Assembly (NCBI GenBank): GCA_020186115.1
Contig: WSYJ01000185.1
Span: forward strand, 62,001-126,000
DNA: 64,000 nt
Direction of reading: 5' to 3'
Origin: Histomonas meleagridis
Taxonomy: Eukaryota > Parabasalia > Tritrichomonadida > Dientamoebidae
Shown in pieces: positions 28,199-39,034 of the stretch. The notes beneath the pieces are model-generated. The model worked only from the letters and a program-made list of their open reading frames with translations, made no database searches and was not told the origin of the DNA. The first letter of the stretch is position 1; each line of letters begins with the position of its first letter. The translations under genes were made by a program, and so were the position numbers.

Positions 28199-31060
28199 TT
28201 AATTCAACCTCCAAAAGTTAATAAAACCGCATTCATCACAACTTGCAAATGTATTTCCACATTTCGCAGCACAAATTACCTCGAATCCAGTATGTCTATG
28301 TACAGGCGCCACACCTCTTTTCCTTGTTTTAACCAATATTTCACCATCTTTTAATTCGTCAGGTCTCATTGCCTCTTTATCACCATCAAGTAAATAAAAT
28401 GCTCTTTTCCTCTCCACGTCATCCATCAATAAAGCGCAATCAGAGTTTACAGCTACGAATGCTTCATTTCCATATGGTAACATTTTTGCTCCCTCCATCA
28501 TCATCTTAACGGTCTCCTCGCCAGAACGTTCGAGTTGCACAAAAGTGCCAGTGTTAACGGCAAATGCCAACGGTTGTGTGGATAAATAAGGGCAAATTTG
28601 TATCGTTGGCTCTGTTTGCTTTGCGTATAACGGAAGCATCATTCGTTGGTCGAATATCATTGTATATCCCAATCTAAATCCTACGCCTAACATTGGACGA
28701 CTTTTCCAAGCGCATAAACAAGAAGTATTTCTCATTCCTAAGCTTATATTATACGCAGGTTGTTTTTGTCTGATGTCATAAGTGTATAAATTTCCATTGT
28801 TCGTACAAAACATTATATTATTCGCATCGATTGTAGTTAATGCGTTGATTCTAGACTTAGTCTGATACATAAGTATTGTAGCCTTTGATGATATATCAAA
28901 TTTATGTAGAGAATTATCATCAGTCGCTATAATATATTTAGTATCAGAAGAAGGAATCGAAATACAATTTATGATACTTTCGTTTAAGTTCTCATAAGAG
29001 AAAAGTTTTTGAGAAACCAAATTTTCGCGTGAAGGAAGTTGTCCACAATTTATTACATTTCGCTTATTTTGTGTTATGTATATATAAGTTTTCGAATTTC
29101 CAGATATTAATTTTATAGGAAAATCGGATTTATAACATGAAACGAAAAAAGGAGAAATTTTTGTTATAGTAAAACTAAGTTTTGGTGTATTAATTTTATT
29201 TAAATCGTTTTTCGAATTTGATTTCATTTTATTCATTGATGAGTTTTTATCGATATTAAATAAATCACTAAAATTATGTTTTTGCATTTGTTTAAAATGT
29301 ACCATTATTTGTTTTACAATAGTATCAATTTGTTGATTCATTTCTTTATAATCGAAATTCATTATTTCATTAACAATCTTTTCATATATACAAAATGAAT
29401 ATTCACTAATAATTACTCCTTTAGATAACAAAACATGAAATAACTGTAAACTAAGTAATGTTATTTTATCCGATTGATTCATTCGATATAAAACAGTCGG
29501 AATAATATTATCATATGATTGATTAGAATATAAAAGTGGATGTAAAACATTACGAAAATAATTTATGAAATATTTAAGCGATAATATCCATAAATCATTT
29601 TGCGTTTGTGATAATAAAAAGATACACGTCATACCAAAAAAATCATAATTTTCTCGTTGAAGCATTAACGAATTGACAAAAAATTCAAACGTTTTAGAAT
29701 GATTTGGTGTATGTAATACAAATGATATTAATTTACTAAGAATTGGAAATGCTTTTGGTGATATACGTTGAAGCTCAACACCAAATTGTGGTAAAAACTC
29801 AGCAAATGATATTAAATCATTTTCAGTGGAACATTTTTCTTTAATGAAATAACTAATTTTGGAATAGAAAAAATCAAGAATTTCAGAAGAAATGGAATCA
29901 ACTGTTTTAAGAACATTAGCTATCATGGAAAGTGATTCCCTTTTAACAACAGATGAATTATAATTAAGTGACTCTAAAAAAATTGGTATAAGTTTAGTTA
30001 ATCGATCTTCAACATTAATATGTCCACAAAATTTCATAAGATAATGAAGAAATTCAACTTGTTGTTCAGGAGTATGTGTGTTATTAGTGATCTTGGATGC
30101 ATAATAATTAAGAAAAAGAATACTGTCGGCAGAATTGACTTTCGAAGGTTTATATATGTCACTTTTCGTGTAAAACGATTTGTACATTAAATCAAACTCA
30201 CGTGGAAAAGTGGCATTTCTAAGTGCTCTTTCGCTTTCTTTTGGATTAAGACTAAGAAGACCTTTGATAAGTTTTTTGATTTCAGGATCTTCAATCTTAA
30301 GAAGTTTTGAATCAAGAACTGAATTATCTTGAATGTAATCAGCAACAGTAAAAACATCAAAAAGATGTGAGCCATCGAGGTAAATAAATGCAATAACACA
30401 ACCAAGGCTAAATAGATCAGACGATTTGAAATCAATAGATTCTGGTTTGAACTCAAAATAACGGAGAGGATATAAATAAAAGGAATTGGAATCAGTGTTT
30501 CCTGAAAAGTAATGAAGATAGAGATAAGGTTGTGATGAATCAATGTTTCGTTTAAATGGGGCAAAATCAATAAGAACAACTTGGCTATTATAGTCAATAG
30601 CAACATTGCTCGGCTTGAAATCATAATGCGCTATGTTTCTTGAATGAAGTTCACCAATAATTCGTATTAATTGATATGTTATCCATAATTTTTCTCGGGG
30701 ACTTAAAGATTCTGCAATATCAAGAAGAGTAAACCCATATTTTTTACGTATTAAAAATGCTCTTGTATACTTTTTACCTGATTTATCAAATGATTCTGTT
30801 AAGGTTCTATATGGTGAAACGCCTGGAATTTTACTGCTCTGCAATTTCTCAAAAAACTTTGAGTCTTGGTTACAGTTGTGTAAGTTTGATTCAAATTGTA
30901 TTGCTTTTATAAATAATAATTCATTGCTAAAATCCTTTGCTTCAAGATTGAGCATGTAAACACCTGTATTTAAGTTTTTGACAGACTTTATCCCGTTTTT
31001 ACTATTTAATGTTTCTGTATACCATTTTCCACCAGAAGGAATCACAACATTGTTCCCCAT
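28199..31060 (-). CDS. VPS15: VPS15/PIK3R4: pseudokinase-HEAT-WD regulatory subunit of class III PI3-kinase
   Basis: I prefer the ATG at 31060 because it starts MGNNVVIPS, a myristoylation signal like that of VPS15 elsewhere; the frame opens at an ATG at 31075. The 953-residue protein has a divergent kinase domain (catalytic loop HYDFKPSNVAIDY, IDFAPFK instead of DFG, LFSLGCVIAFIYLDG), central helical HEAT-like repeats (about residues 330-600) and a C-terminal WD-repeat propeller ending FASCDECGFINFWRL. VPS15 anchors VPS34 to endosomes and autophagosomes. It is shorter than animal VPS15 (~1350 residues), mainly in the linker. Confidence 0.9.
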   Translation of the reverse strand: MGNNVVIPSGGKWYTETLNSKNGIKSVKNLNTGVYMLNLEAKDFSNELLFIKAIQFESNLHNCNQDSKFFEKLQSSKIPGVSPYRTLTESFDKSGKKYTRAFLIRKKYGFTLLDIAESLSPREKLWITYQLIRIIGELHSRNIAHYDFKPSNVAIDYNSQVVLIDFAPFKRNIDSSQPYLYLHYFSGNTDSNSFYLYPLRYFEFKPESIDFKSSDLFSLGCVIAFIYLDGSHLFDVFTVADYIQDNSVLDSKLLKIEDPEIKKLIKGLLSLNPKESERALRNATFPREFDLMYKSFYTKSDIYKPSKVNSADSILFLNYYASKITNNTHTPEQQVEFLHYLMKFCGHINVEDRLTKLIPIFLESLNYNSSVVKRESLSMIANVLKTVDSISSEILDFFYSKISYFIKEKCSTENDLISFAEFLPQFGVELQRISPKAFPILSKLISFVLHTPNHSKTFEFFVNSLMLQRENYDFFGMTCIFLLSQTQNDLWILSLKYFINYFRNVLHPLLYSNQSYDNIIPTVLYRMNQSDKITLLSLQLFHVLLSKGVIISEYSFCIYEKIVNEIMNFDYKEMNQQIDTIVKQIMVHFKQMQKHNFSDLFNIDKNSSMNKMKSNSKNDLNKINTPKLSFTITKISPFFVSCYKSDFPIKLISGNSKTYIYITQNKRNVINCGQLPSRENLVSQKLFSYENLNESIINCISIPSSDTKYIIATDDNSLHKFDISSKATILMYQTKSRINALTTIDANNIMFCTNNGNLYTYDIRQKQPAYNISLGMRNTSCLCAWKSRPMLGVGFRLGYTMIFDQRMMLPLYAKQTEPTIQICPYLSTQPLAFAVNTGTFVQLERSGEETVKMMMEGAKMLPYGNEAFVAVNSDCALLMDDVERKRAFYLLDGDKEAMRPDELKDGEILVKTRKRGVAPVHRHTGFEVICAAKCGNTFASCDECGFINFWRLN

Positions 31061-31146
31061 TTTAACGTAAACCATTTAAATTTTGAGTGGGGAAAAAAAT
31101 ACTTGCAAAAAATCGCAATAACAAATCAAAAAATTAAAAAATAAAG

Positions 31147-31452
31147 TTAATCACTCGACGGCTTTACTGACGTAATTCTTAGGTCACCAAATCTGTTGTA
31201 GATTGTCACAATATATTGTTGGTTGCCAACGAGAATGGTAAGTTCAATGTTTAAACCAGCAACGACCTGTGTGCGCGCCTTAAGGACTTTTATTTCAGCA
31301 TTTTCACTTGCCCCTGGAAATAATTCTTGGATATTTTGATTTTGTAGAAATGTCATTGCGTCGCTTACGCTTTTGGAACTTATATCTGCTTCAGTGTACC
31401 CTCCTAACATTATATTCTTGAGTAATGTAATGAGCATAAAAGCTGCCAACAT
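31147..31452 (-). CDS. Secreted cystatin, cysteine protease inhibitor
   Basis: At 101 residues this has a short hydrophobic N-terminus (MLAAFMLITLL) that could be a signal peptide. The three cystatin hallmarks are present: GG at 17-18, the first-hairpin loop QVVAG at 62-66 and a core beta-sheet (NIELTILVGNQQYIVTIYNR). Cystatins plug the active site of papain-family proteases, abundant virulence and digestion enzymes in trichomonads. The second hairpin Pro-Trp is missing, as in stefins. The Gly pair lies close to the predicted signal cleavage site, so cleavage or its absence would affect binding. Confidence 0.88.
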   Translation of the reverse strand: MLAAFMLITLLKNIMLGGYTEADISSKSVSDAMTFLQNQNIQELFPGASENAEIKVLKARTQVVAGLNIELTILVGNQQYIVTIYNRFGDLRITSVKPSSD

Positions 31453-31811
31453 GGGAAATAAATTTCTGGGTTTTAAACCTTCCCGTTTGAATAGATAACG
31501 ATTAAATTTGATTCAATTTTATAAGAAGATTTTGCTCAAATTTTGTTTTTTCTTTTCTGTAAAAATCATTAAGAATAAATGTTTTTCTCGTATTCTGAAA
31601 AGTATTTTTTTTTTGATAACCATTTTGAGTTTTAAAAAATCCAAATATAATAAATTAATTTATTATTAATGGAATGTTTTTTAGTTTAAGCCATGGATAC
31701 TCTCCACTAAGTGAGTTAAGAACCAAAAGACTTTCTAGCTAAAAAAAAAGGTCAATTTACGCTAAATCAAAAGTTTTTAGAAACTGATATAAAAATGGGA
31801 ATTGACAATGT
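31453..31811. other. Intergenic, nothing recognised
   Basis: AT-rich spacer between the divergent cystatin and IR-arm genes; the inverted repeat starts at about 31798. Confidence 0.5.
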
Positions 31812-32857
31812 ATGTTCGAATGTATAAACGTCCCCCAAATGTGGAAAAGAATATCGAAACATCTTGAAGAATCACGAATCTTTCAACTTCCGACTAAACC
31901 TTATTTAGAATTTAAATTTCAGAATGAACATTATTATTTGTCAAGTCGTTTATTTTATCCATTTTCAATTGACTTTTCAGGTGATTATTCACCAAGACAT
32001 CTTAAAAATATTCGACGAAATTCACGTCTTTCACCACAAACACCTTTTCATATTGAATTATCGAGTGATAAATATTTTTGTAGTTGTTTTCGTTATAAAT
32101 TTCCTTCAAGTTTTAAATATCTTCCCAGTTTTTTTCATGATACATATTTATCAAGTACTTTTGTTATTGAATCAGGAAGTATTTCTAGTATATTTAAAAT
32201 TGAAAGTAATAAAAAATTTATTAGTTCTTTATCTTTTAATCCACTTTCAGCAAGTTTATCAATTTATTTTGAACATTTTGGTCTTGAATATTTACACGAT
32301 TTTGACGAAGAACAAATGTCAATTTCATTTTTATATCAACGTTATTTCAAACGAACATCAATTACAATTTTAAGTTCTATTTATGGTAATTTCAGTACAT
32401 TAATTACTACGGAATTAAAACGTATTCGCGTGACAAGTTTTCTTGAAATGAATCTTTATACATTAGGAAGTTCGAGTACGATTGGATTTTCAATTCCATT
32501 TGGAACACATTTTGTTAATATAAGTTTTTGTCAACCGAAATTTTCATTAACGATTGAAATGTCAATTAACAATATTAACGAAATCAAAGAGAACATTCCA
32601 AATATTCACGAAGCAACAAAAGGAAACAAAATAAATAAAGAACACAAGGTGACGAAACGCGGAATTTCTATTTATCTTCCTCTTAATTTTCATTGGAAAC
32701 AAAAATAAAACATAACGAATATTCATTTAATATAAATAAATTATATAATAATGACAATTTTTTTTAAATAATATTTTGTAAGAATGATTCAAACTTCATG
32801 TCACTATGTTTAAAAAATACTTAAGTTAACAATAATTACTTTTTAAATGTTCTTTAT
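31798..32857 (+). repeat. ~1.06-kb inverted repeat, left arm
   Basis: This arm is nearly identical, in reverse orientation, to 35226-36284. Similarity starts at GGAATTGACAATG, 14 bases before the ATG, and ends within AAATGTTCTTT about 150 bases after the stop. It contains one complete gene. Confidence 0.9.
31812..32708 (+). CDS. Unknown 298-residue protein, possibly a beta-barrel membrane protein
   Basis: This is the intact member of an inverted duplicate pair. It lacks long hydrophobic helices and has no signal peptide. It is full of alternating polar/apolar stretches rich in Phe, Tyr, Ser and Ile (HYYLSSRLFYPFSIDFSGD, STFVIESGSISSIFKIE, FSIPFGTHFVNISF), the look of amphipathic beta-strands. 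A hydrogenosomal outer-membrane barrel is a possible reading, but I recognise no family. The C-terminus is basic. Near-identity with the broken copy means one is a recent duplicate or they are kept similar by conversion. Confidence 0.65.
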   Translation: MFECINVPQMWKRISKHLEESRIFQLPTKPYLEFKFQNEHYYLSSRLFYPFSIDFSGDYSPRHLKNIRRNSRLSPQTPFHIELSSDKYFCSCFRYKFPSSFKYLPSFFHDTYLSSTFVIESGSISSIFKIESNKKFISSLSFNPLSASLSIYFEHFGLEYLHDFDEEQMSISFLYQRYFKRTSITILSSIYGNFSTLITTELKRIRVTSFLEMNLYTLGSSSTIGFSIPFGTHFVNISFCQPKFSLTIEMSINNINEIKENIPNIHEATKGNKINKEHKVTKRGISIYLPLNFHWKQK

Positions 32858-33032
32858 TCTCGAAGTCAATATGAATTTCTGAATCGCCATATTTCAAAAT
32901 AAATATTGCTGAATAATTCAAATCAAATTATTAAAACCTTCTCACACACACACAAAGAAAAAAAAAAAAATTAATTTAAACCAAAACACATTCTAATTTC
33001 ACAATTATATTAAAACCAAAAATTTTATTAAT

Positions 33033-34871
33033 TTAATTTCTTCCCATTAATGACCCAAAGAATTCTATTTTCGACAACCTTAAATTATAGTAACCCATTG
33101 TGTTTTGTCTAATTTGTTTAATTTCGAAATGTTGATAATATTGTGTATTTTGGGAAATACGGAAATAACCCACTGCCCCCAACCGATTAAATTGATTTGT
33201 ATTTGGAACTCTATGTAATTCTGTCCACGCCCCAGAAGGGTTATTGGTACCCCTTATGGTCCACCCCGTCAGGTGACCGTTACCTTCGTGTGTGTGCGTT
33301 TTCAATGAGTAGCCCGTTAACGAGACCCTATAGTCCATAAAGTTAATTCTTATGTACGAATCGCGGGAATCTTGTGTGCCGAACCAATCGTTTGTATGTG
33401 GGTCAATTAAAACACTTAAAGTTGAATGAGAAGTACTTGATGCAGTCATCCGAATAACGTTTGCTAGGACTGGGTTACGTCCAACGACTAAATATAAATG
33501 TGCAAAAATGCCTTTGAACATATGCTCGGCATTATTATCATATTCGAATAAATTGGCAGAGAATATCGATGCTAAACTATTTAAGTTTCCACTTGTCGAC
33601 TTAAGTTGTTTCGGTATACTCGAATCAATCTTTGTGGTGGTTGTCGATGGCGTTTCTGTTTGTTGTTTAAATTCAAGTTGATGACTTAATTGTAGAAATG
33701 AACTTCGATATTCATTGAGATCAATTGTGGAATCGGATATAAACTTCTTTAGATTTGTTGTGTTAAGACGTTCGATTCGAATTTGTTTTAATAATGTTAA
33801 ATATTTTTGAGGTGAATTATCTTGAAATGTTTGGATATATGTTAAAAGATCATTTTCATCAGTGATGGAAAAATATGGCGATGAAAATATCATAGATAAA
33901 AGTTCGGATGAATATCGATTAACATAAATATTGTTTCGAAGTTTATCAAATGAATTAGCAACTGTAGAAAGTTGCTTGGTATAATCTAAGCCTAATGAAT
34001 AAAGTTCTGGTAACATTTCAGCTTCGGCTTCAATATCAGTGCAATCTGTTAAAAAGCGATTTGTTAGTTGTAATAATTCTGTAATTCCTAACGATTCACT
34101 AATGGCAAAAATAAACGGTACGTTTTTGGAATTCAATTGAATTGAATTGCCACGGAAAAAAGTGACAACAAGCTCAAATGGACCTGGAATTTGTGGTACA
34201 ACATATTTGGTAATAGTAGGATCTGTGGAATAGGATTCAAAAATTTGAGTAGAAAGAGAAATGGCTGAACCAAGCCAAATTGGATATTCTTTATCATAAT
34301 ATAGAAGTGTAAAATCTTGTGGAGTGTGAGGTGGAAGTGTAAAAGAACGTGAAATGTAGGTGTTGGATAGGGTTGGCGAAAATGGAAATGAACATAATTT
34401 ATGTCCATTAATTGATGTCCCGTCAATTGCTTGGCAAAAACGCTTACAGGCAATGTTAGATTCAAATTGAAGTAAAAGCGCACCTTCATCCCAGTTGTTG
34501 ACTTTTTCGATGTATTGAATATCTTGAGCACCATAGGATGAAAACATATCATTGTAGATTTTGGGATCGTCAGGTTTGGGAAGACCTAAAATAATGGCAA
34601 TTGATTTGGATGAATATCCTTTTTCGAATTCGTTAATTATGGCAAATTGAAATTGAGATTGGTCGCTATGAAGAAGCTTGTTATATGTGTCTGTTTCTGA
34701 AAAATTTATAAAAACAAATGGAATGCTATAAACACGATTTTCATAGATATACCTAAAAGTTTGAATATCTTTTAGTTGACCAAATTGACTAATTGCTTGC
34801 ATGATTTCTTGTTTTGAAGTGCTAGGATTAAATAAACGAAGGATTAAGCGGGTTGTCTGGTTTTGTTCCAT
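33033..34871 (-). CDS. RRM-BTB/BACK-discoidin (F5/8C) fusion protein
   Basis: The 612-residue protein has one RRM at about residues 8-85 (LILRLFNPS, VFINFSETD) and a second at about 90-165 (AIILGLPKPD, GALLLQFES). A BTB-like fold follows at about 180-280 (DFTLLYYDKEYPIWLGSAIS, VTFFRGNSIQL), then a BACK-like helical region to ~410 and a C-terminal discoidin/F5-8C-like beta-sandwich (FKGIFAHL, ASSTSHSTLSVLID, GYSLKTHTHEGNGHLTGWTI). BTB-BACK-discoidin proteins are typical of trichomonads; RRMs in front are unusual. The gene occupies the loop between the two arms of the inverted repeat. Confidence 0.72.
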   Translation of the reverse strand: MEQNQTTRLILRLFNPSTSKQEIMQAISQFGQLKDIQTFRYIYENRVYSIPFVFINFSETDTYNKLLHSDQSQFQFAIINEFEKGYSSKSIAIILGLPKPDDPKIYNDMFSSYGAQDIQYIEKVNNWDEGALLLQFESNIACKRFCQAIDGTSINGHKLCSFPFSPTLSNTYISRSFTLPPHTPQDFTLLYYDKEYPIWLGSAISLSTQIFESYSTDPTITKYVVPQIPGPFELVVTFFRGNSIQLNSKNVPFIFAISESLGITELLQLTNRFLTDCTDIEAEAEMLPELYSLGLDYTKQLSTVANSFDKLRNNIYVNRYSSELLSMIFSSPYFSITDENDLLTYIQTFQDNSPQKYLTLLKQIRIERLNTTNLKKFISDSTIDLNEYRSSFLQLSHQLEFKQQTETPSTTTTKIDSSIPKQLKSTSGNLNSLASIFSANLFEYDNNAEHMFKGIFAHLYLVVGRNPVLANVIRMTASSTSHSTLSVLIDPHTNDWFGTQDSRDSYIRINFMDYRVSLTGYSLKTHTHEGNGHLTGWTIRGTNNPSGAWTELHRVPNTNQFNRLGAVGYFRISQNTQYYQHFEIKQIRQNTMGYYNLRLSKIEFFGSLMGRN

Positions 34872-35225
34872 TTGATTTTTTTTCTTATTTGACAGTCTTT
34901 GCTTTAAATTGTAGCCCGTTAATATTTTAAATAGTTTACTTCATAAAAAAATAGTGGACAATGAACTTTGTAATGCAAAAAAATTTTCAAGATAGACACT
35001 AAAGTTATATATAAACCATTTTTAAATCAACCAAATTTATTCGTTTTAAAAAGGATAAAGTGTGTTTTGAATATCGAACAAATATGAAGAAAAAGGCATA
35101 ATTTATTTCGAAGATTAAACAAGCCAAATGTCACATTAATTTCAAATTGTTATATTTTATTTGCTAATGACCTTGTTATTGATTATGAATCTTGTGCTTC
35201 AATTTAATATATTTAACAGCGAAAA

Positions 35226-36284
35226 AAGAACATTTAAAAAGTAATTATTGTTAACTTAAGTATTTTTTAAACATAGTGACATGAAGTTTGAATCATTCTT
35301 ACAAAATATTATTTAAAAAAAATTGTCATTATTATATAATTTATTTATATTAAATGAATATTCGTTATGTTTTATTTTTGTTTCCAATGAAAATTAAGAG
35401 GAAGATAAATAGAAATTCCGCGTTTCGTCACCTTGTGTTCTTTATTTATTTTGTTTCCTTTTGTTGCTTCGTGAATATTTGGAATGTTCTCTTTGATTTC
35501 GTTAATATTGTTAATTGACATTTCAATCGTTAATGAAAATTTCGGTTGACAAAAACTTATATTAACAAAATGTGTTCCAAATGGAATTGAAAATCCAATC
35601 GTACTCGAACTTCCTAATGTATAAAGATTCATTTCAAGAAAACTTGTCACGCGAATACGTTTTAATTCCGTAGTAATTAATGTACTGAAATTACCATAAA
35701 TAGAACTTAAAATTGTAATTGATGTTCGTTTGAAATAACGTTGATATAAAAATGAAATTGACATTTGTTCTTCGTCAAAATCGTGTAAATATTCAAGACC
35801 AAAATGTTCAAAATAAATTGATAAACTTGCTGAAAGTGGATTAAAAGATAAAGAACTAATAAATTTTTTATTACTTTCAATTTTAAATATACTAGAAATA
35901 CTTCCTGATTCAATAACAAAAGTACTTGATAAATATGTATCATGAAAAAAAACTGGGAGGATATTTAAAACTTGAAGGAAATTTATAACGAAAACAATTA
36001 CAAAAAATATTTATCACTCGATAATTCAATATGAAAAGGTGTTTGTGGTGAAAGACGTGAATTTCGTCGAATATTTTTAAGATGTCTTGGTGAATAATCA
36101 CCTGAAAAGTCAATTGAAAATGGATAAAATAAACGACTTGACAAATAATAATGTTCATTCTGAAATTTAAATTCTAAATAAGGTTTAGTCGGAAGTTGAA
36201 AGATTCGTGATTCTTCAAGATGTTTCGATATTCTTTTCCACATTTGGGGGACGTTTATACATTCGAACATACATTGTCAATTCC
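35226..36284 (-). repeat. ~1.06-kb inverted repeat, right arm
   Basis: This is the reverse-orientation copy of 31798-32857, with a few substitutions and homopolymer length changes. The arms are about 2.4 kb apart. Confidence 0.9.
35372..36270 (-). pseudogene. Frameshifted copy of the 31812-32708 gene
   Basis: The start and the first ~89 codons are intact and match the left copy. A T run after SSDKY is one base longer (six against five) and a second T run ~70 bases later is also one longer (eight against seven), so the frame is lost and not restored before the end. Substitutions between them (TAG to TAA within the codons, CTT to CCT) are few. The remaining sequence still encodes the same protein in another frame. 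It could be a young pseudogene, or an assembly or base-calling problem at homopolymers. Confidence 0.8.
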
Positions 36285-36437
36285 TAAAAATGTTCTGTTA
36301 ATTTCCTCGAATTGAAAATGTGTTTGCCATTTTATAGTCTCCAATTAATAGGCTTCACATATGACTAATTACTTTCAAATGTAAAAAAATAATGCATTTA
36401 TATTTATCTAAAGAAAATGAACAAAAAAACATATACA

Positions 36438-37154
36438 CTACTTTTCATAGTCACGCATATTTTGGTAGTTTAGCTCATATTCATCACATGGATCGAAAGC
36501 TGATTTCTTTGTTTGAAGTCTTTTCATTTTTCTGTAATTCCTTTCTTCTTCATCATCACTGAAATCCTGATTCTCAACAGCTTCGTCGTACCTATTTGAT
36601 GCATCACAACCTGGATATTTTCTCTCGATTTCATCTGGATCTGGAAAATCTGCATCACCTTCAACGGCAAATAGCTCAGTGCCAACTGGGATCTGACCTT
36701 TGAGTATCATCTTTGGGTTTTCGACTGGCCCAAATAAGTCAATTACTCTTGTTATTGGATTTCTGTTTTCATCAGCAAGAAGTGATCCTGGAGCAACAGG
36801 CCTACCAATTGTATCAGCAACACTAAAGTGACCTGAAAAATGATGTACTATAGCAACAGGAAGAATTGCCGCTTCTTCTGGAATTATTGCAGGAATAGGA
36901 CCAACTTCAATTTGCTCTAACGGAATTTCATGTGCAGACCGTTGACTTTTAGTGTCATCATTTTGCATGCGATTTAGTTCATCTATTTTTAACATAATTT
37001 CTTCATCATCAGAATCAGATGCTTCAATTGTTGCTACTGTTTGAAATGTTCGACGACATGGTGGACATGATGGACCACTACCAGTTTGGGGAATTTCTTC
37101 TATTAAACTTCTGTAAGCAGCCCATAAATCGTTTGCTTCTGTTTGCTCGGTCAT
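36438..37154 (-). CDS. NAF1/GAR1-family H/ACA snoRNP protein, NAF1-like
   Basis: The protein is 238 residues. The conserved Gar1/Naf1 beta-barrel lies at about residues 85-165: VAIVHHFSGHFSVADTIG, GSLLADENRNPITRVIDLFG with the family phrase DLFGPVENP, and GTELFAVEGDADFPD. Acidic, Ser/Asp-rich flanks on both sides and no RGG boxes favour the assembly factor NAF1 over mature GAR1. NAF1 chaperones H/ACA pseudouridylation particles onto nascent guide RNAs. A basic linker and tail (RKMKRLQTKKS) may serve nuclear import. Confidence 0.8.
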   Translation of the reverse strand: MTEQTEANDLWAAYRSLIEEIPQTGSGPSCPPCRRTFQTVATIEASDSDDEEIMLKIDELNRMQNDDTKSQRSAHEIPLEQIEVGPIPAIIPEEAAILPVAIVHHFSGHFSVADTIGRPVAPGSLLADENRNPITRVIDLFGPVENPKMILKGQIPVGTELFAVEGDADFPDPDEIERKYPGCDASNRYDEAVENQDFSDDEEERNYRKMKRLQTKKSAFDPCDEYELNYQNMRDYEK

Positions 37155-39034
37155 TCTAATTTTTGACAGTTTTAATTTCTCTGAATTAATTTTGTCATTT
37201 TAATTCTAAATGAAAGCTTAAATTTGGTTGACTCCTTTTTTTAAATTAAATTTCTAACAAAAATTACAAATTTTTCATCTCGAGAAACAAGTAAAAGCAA
37301 ATAAATGGCATGAAACAGAAACAAGAAGGAAGACATTAGAAAAAATCTAACCCTACATTCAGAAATGTTAATATATAGATCAAAACTAGTTAACAATATT
37401 CAACTTGAATAAATTTTCGATTCCAAAGCCATTTTTTATGAAAGCTACATAAAAAAAAAATCATGATAAAACCATGGGTAAAAAAATTATTTTGATTTTG
37501 AGAGGTGATTCTGTACAAGACACTGTCAACCAACTTTCCCTCTTATAGATTTCTTTTTAATTTTATAATTATTTGTAATGTATTTAATACATTTCAGATT
37601 TTAACATATAAGGACAGTAGACAAATTTTTATGAAGATATAATCATTTTTTTAATTTTTACTTTGAATTTAGTCACTTTCTATTTAAATTTGTGTACGAT
37701 ACAATACACAAACGGTCATCTAAGCAAAGACTGGATGTACCAATTAACCACATCTAAACCAGTATATACAAGTATTGTTGAAAAAATGTTTAAAATATTT
37801 TTATCTTCTGTTTAATTTTGTGATTCCTTGTTGTGACTATCGCTCACTCGTGGAGGAACGAATCTTGATGGATTTGTAACCGCAAAATGAATTCAAAAAG
37901 TTATTTTTTCTTCTTTGTCCAGAGCCTCCAATAATGAATAAATTGTTTCAAGAATCATACTATTTATAGAACTAATAAATTATAAAAAATTGCAAAGACA
38001 GATTTTTGAATTTTTGCTCTTGTCTATAGATATTGAAAATCTTGTATAACTTAAAAACGGAATGAAAACTAAAAAAAATTATATAAATTAATATTGACCA
38101 TTATTAGTTCTATATATATTTTGAATTTGAACTTCTGTATTTAATTCTGTAGCCCAAAAAAGCATTTTGAAATTTTGGAGATTGCTCATAAAAAAATAAG
38201 ATAACAAAATTTGGTTAAGATAATTTTATTGATTAGAATGTGTATACTTATTTATTTATATTTCTTTGAATTTAGTTCAGTGGAAAATGAAAAAAATTGA
38301 TTTTCTGATTTGAAACGACCGTTTATTTGGTTGAAAGCGTCTTTTCTGTACCAATTTTAGCGGTTGAGGAATTCAATTACAACTTCATTTTCTTCATAAA
38401 CAATCAAAATGGGACATATAAATATGAATGGGAAATTCTTCAGTTGATTTATCAAGTAATGTTTATTTTAAATATGGAATTTTTTTTTCAATCGTTACAT
38501 TTGATATTTGAAATATTTAATAATGATTATTCAAATTCCATTTCGTGAAATATAGTCAAATGGCATGCTTGTATAATTTTGCAAAATGATATTAATCTAA
38601 ATTTTATGAAAGAAATTGAAAGATATGAAGAAAAAAACAACATTAAATTCAAGATATTTGAAATTTTAAGGCATTTTGTTCTTAATAAAATATCATAAGA
38701 ATCAAATTATTTTCTTGGTATTCTTCTTGAACAATTTAATTGATTTACGTCTTGTTAAATGTAATTCATACTTAGTATTTCCCATATTTTATTTCAAAAG
38801 ATTCCATTAAATAAATTTGGAATGCTTTATGACTATTATTGAGAATGTATTTTATGTAACTTTTCACTTGTTTAATATCATAATCCAAGCAGTAAAAGCA
38901 CAAAATATTTTTGCTACTAAGCCTTCAATTAGTACTTCCAGCTCTTTGTTAATATGCTTACTTCTAAAAAAAAAATATTAGCTCAAACATATTTTTATTC
39001 AAACTTCACTAATAAATCCTTCATAAAATATCAT

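Noticed and set aside
30187-30624. 145-codon frame inside the VPS15 gene
   Set aside because: Same-strand alternative frame of the kinase domain, with hydrophobic AT-rich translation; the VPS15 frame has all motifs.
31798-36284. Inverted-repeat structure as a DNA transposon with long termini
   Set aside because: No transposase is seen in the loop and no target-site duplication was recognised; the arms contain an ordinary gene, so segmental inverted duplication is simpler.
38327-38548. 73-codon plus-strand frame starting with TTG
   Set aside because: It has no ATG start, and the end is low-complexity Phe/Ile/Asn; at best a relic.
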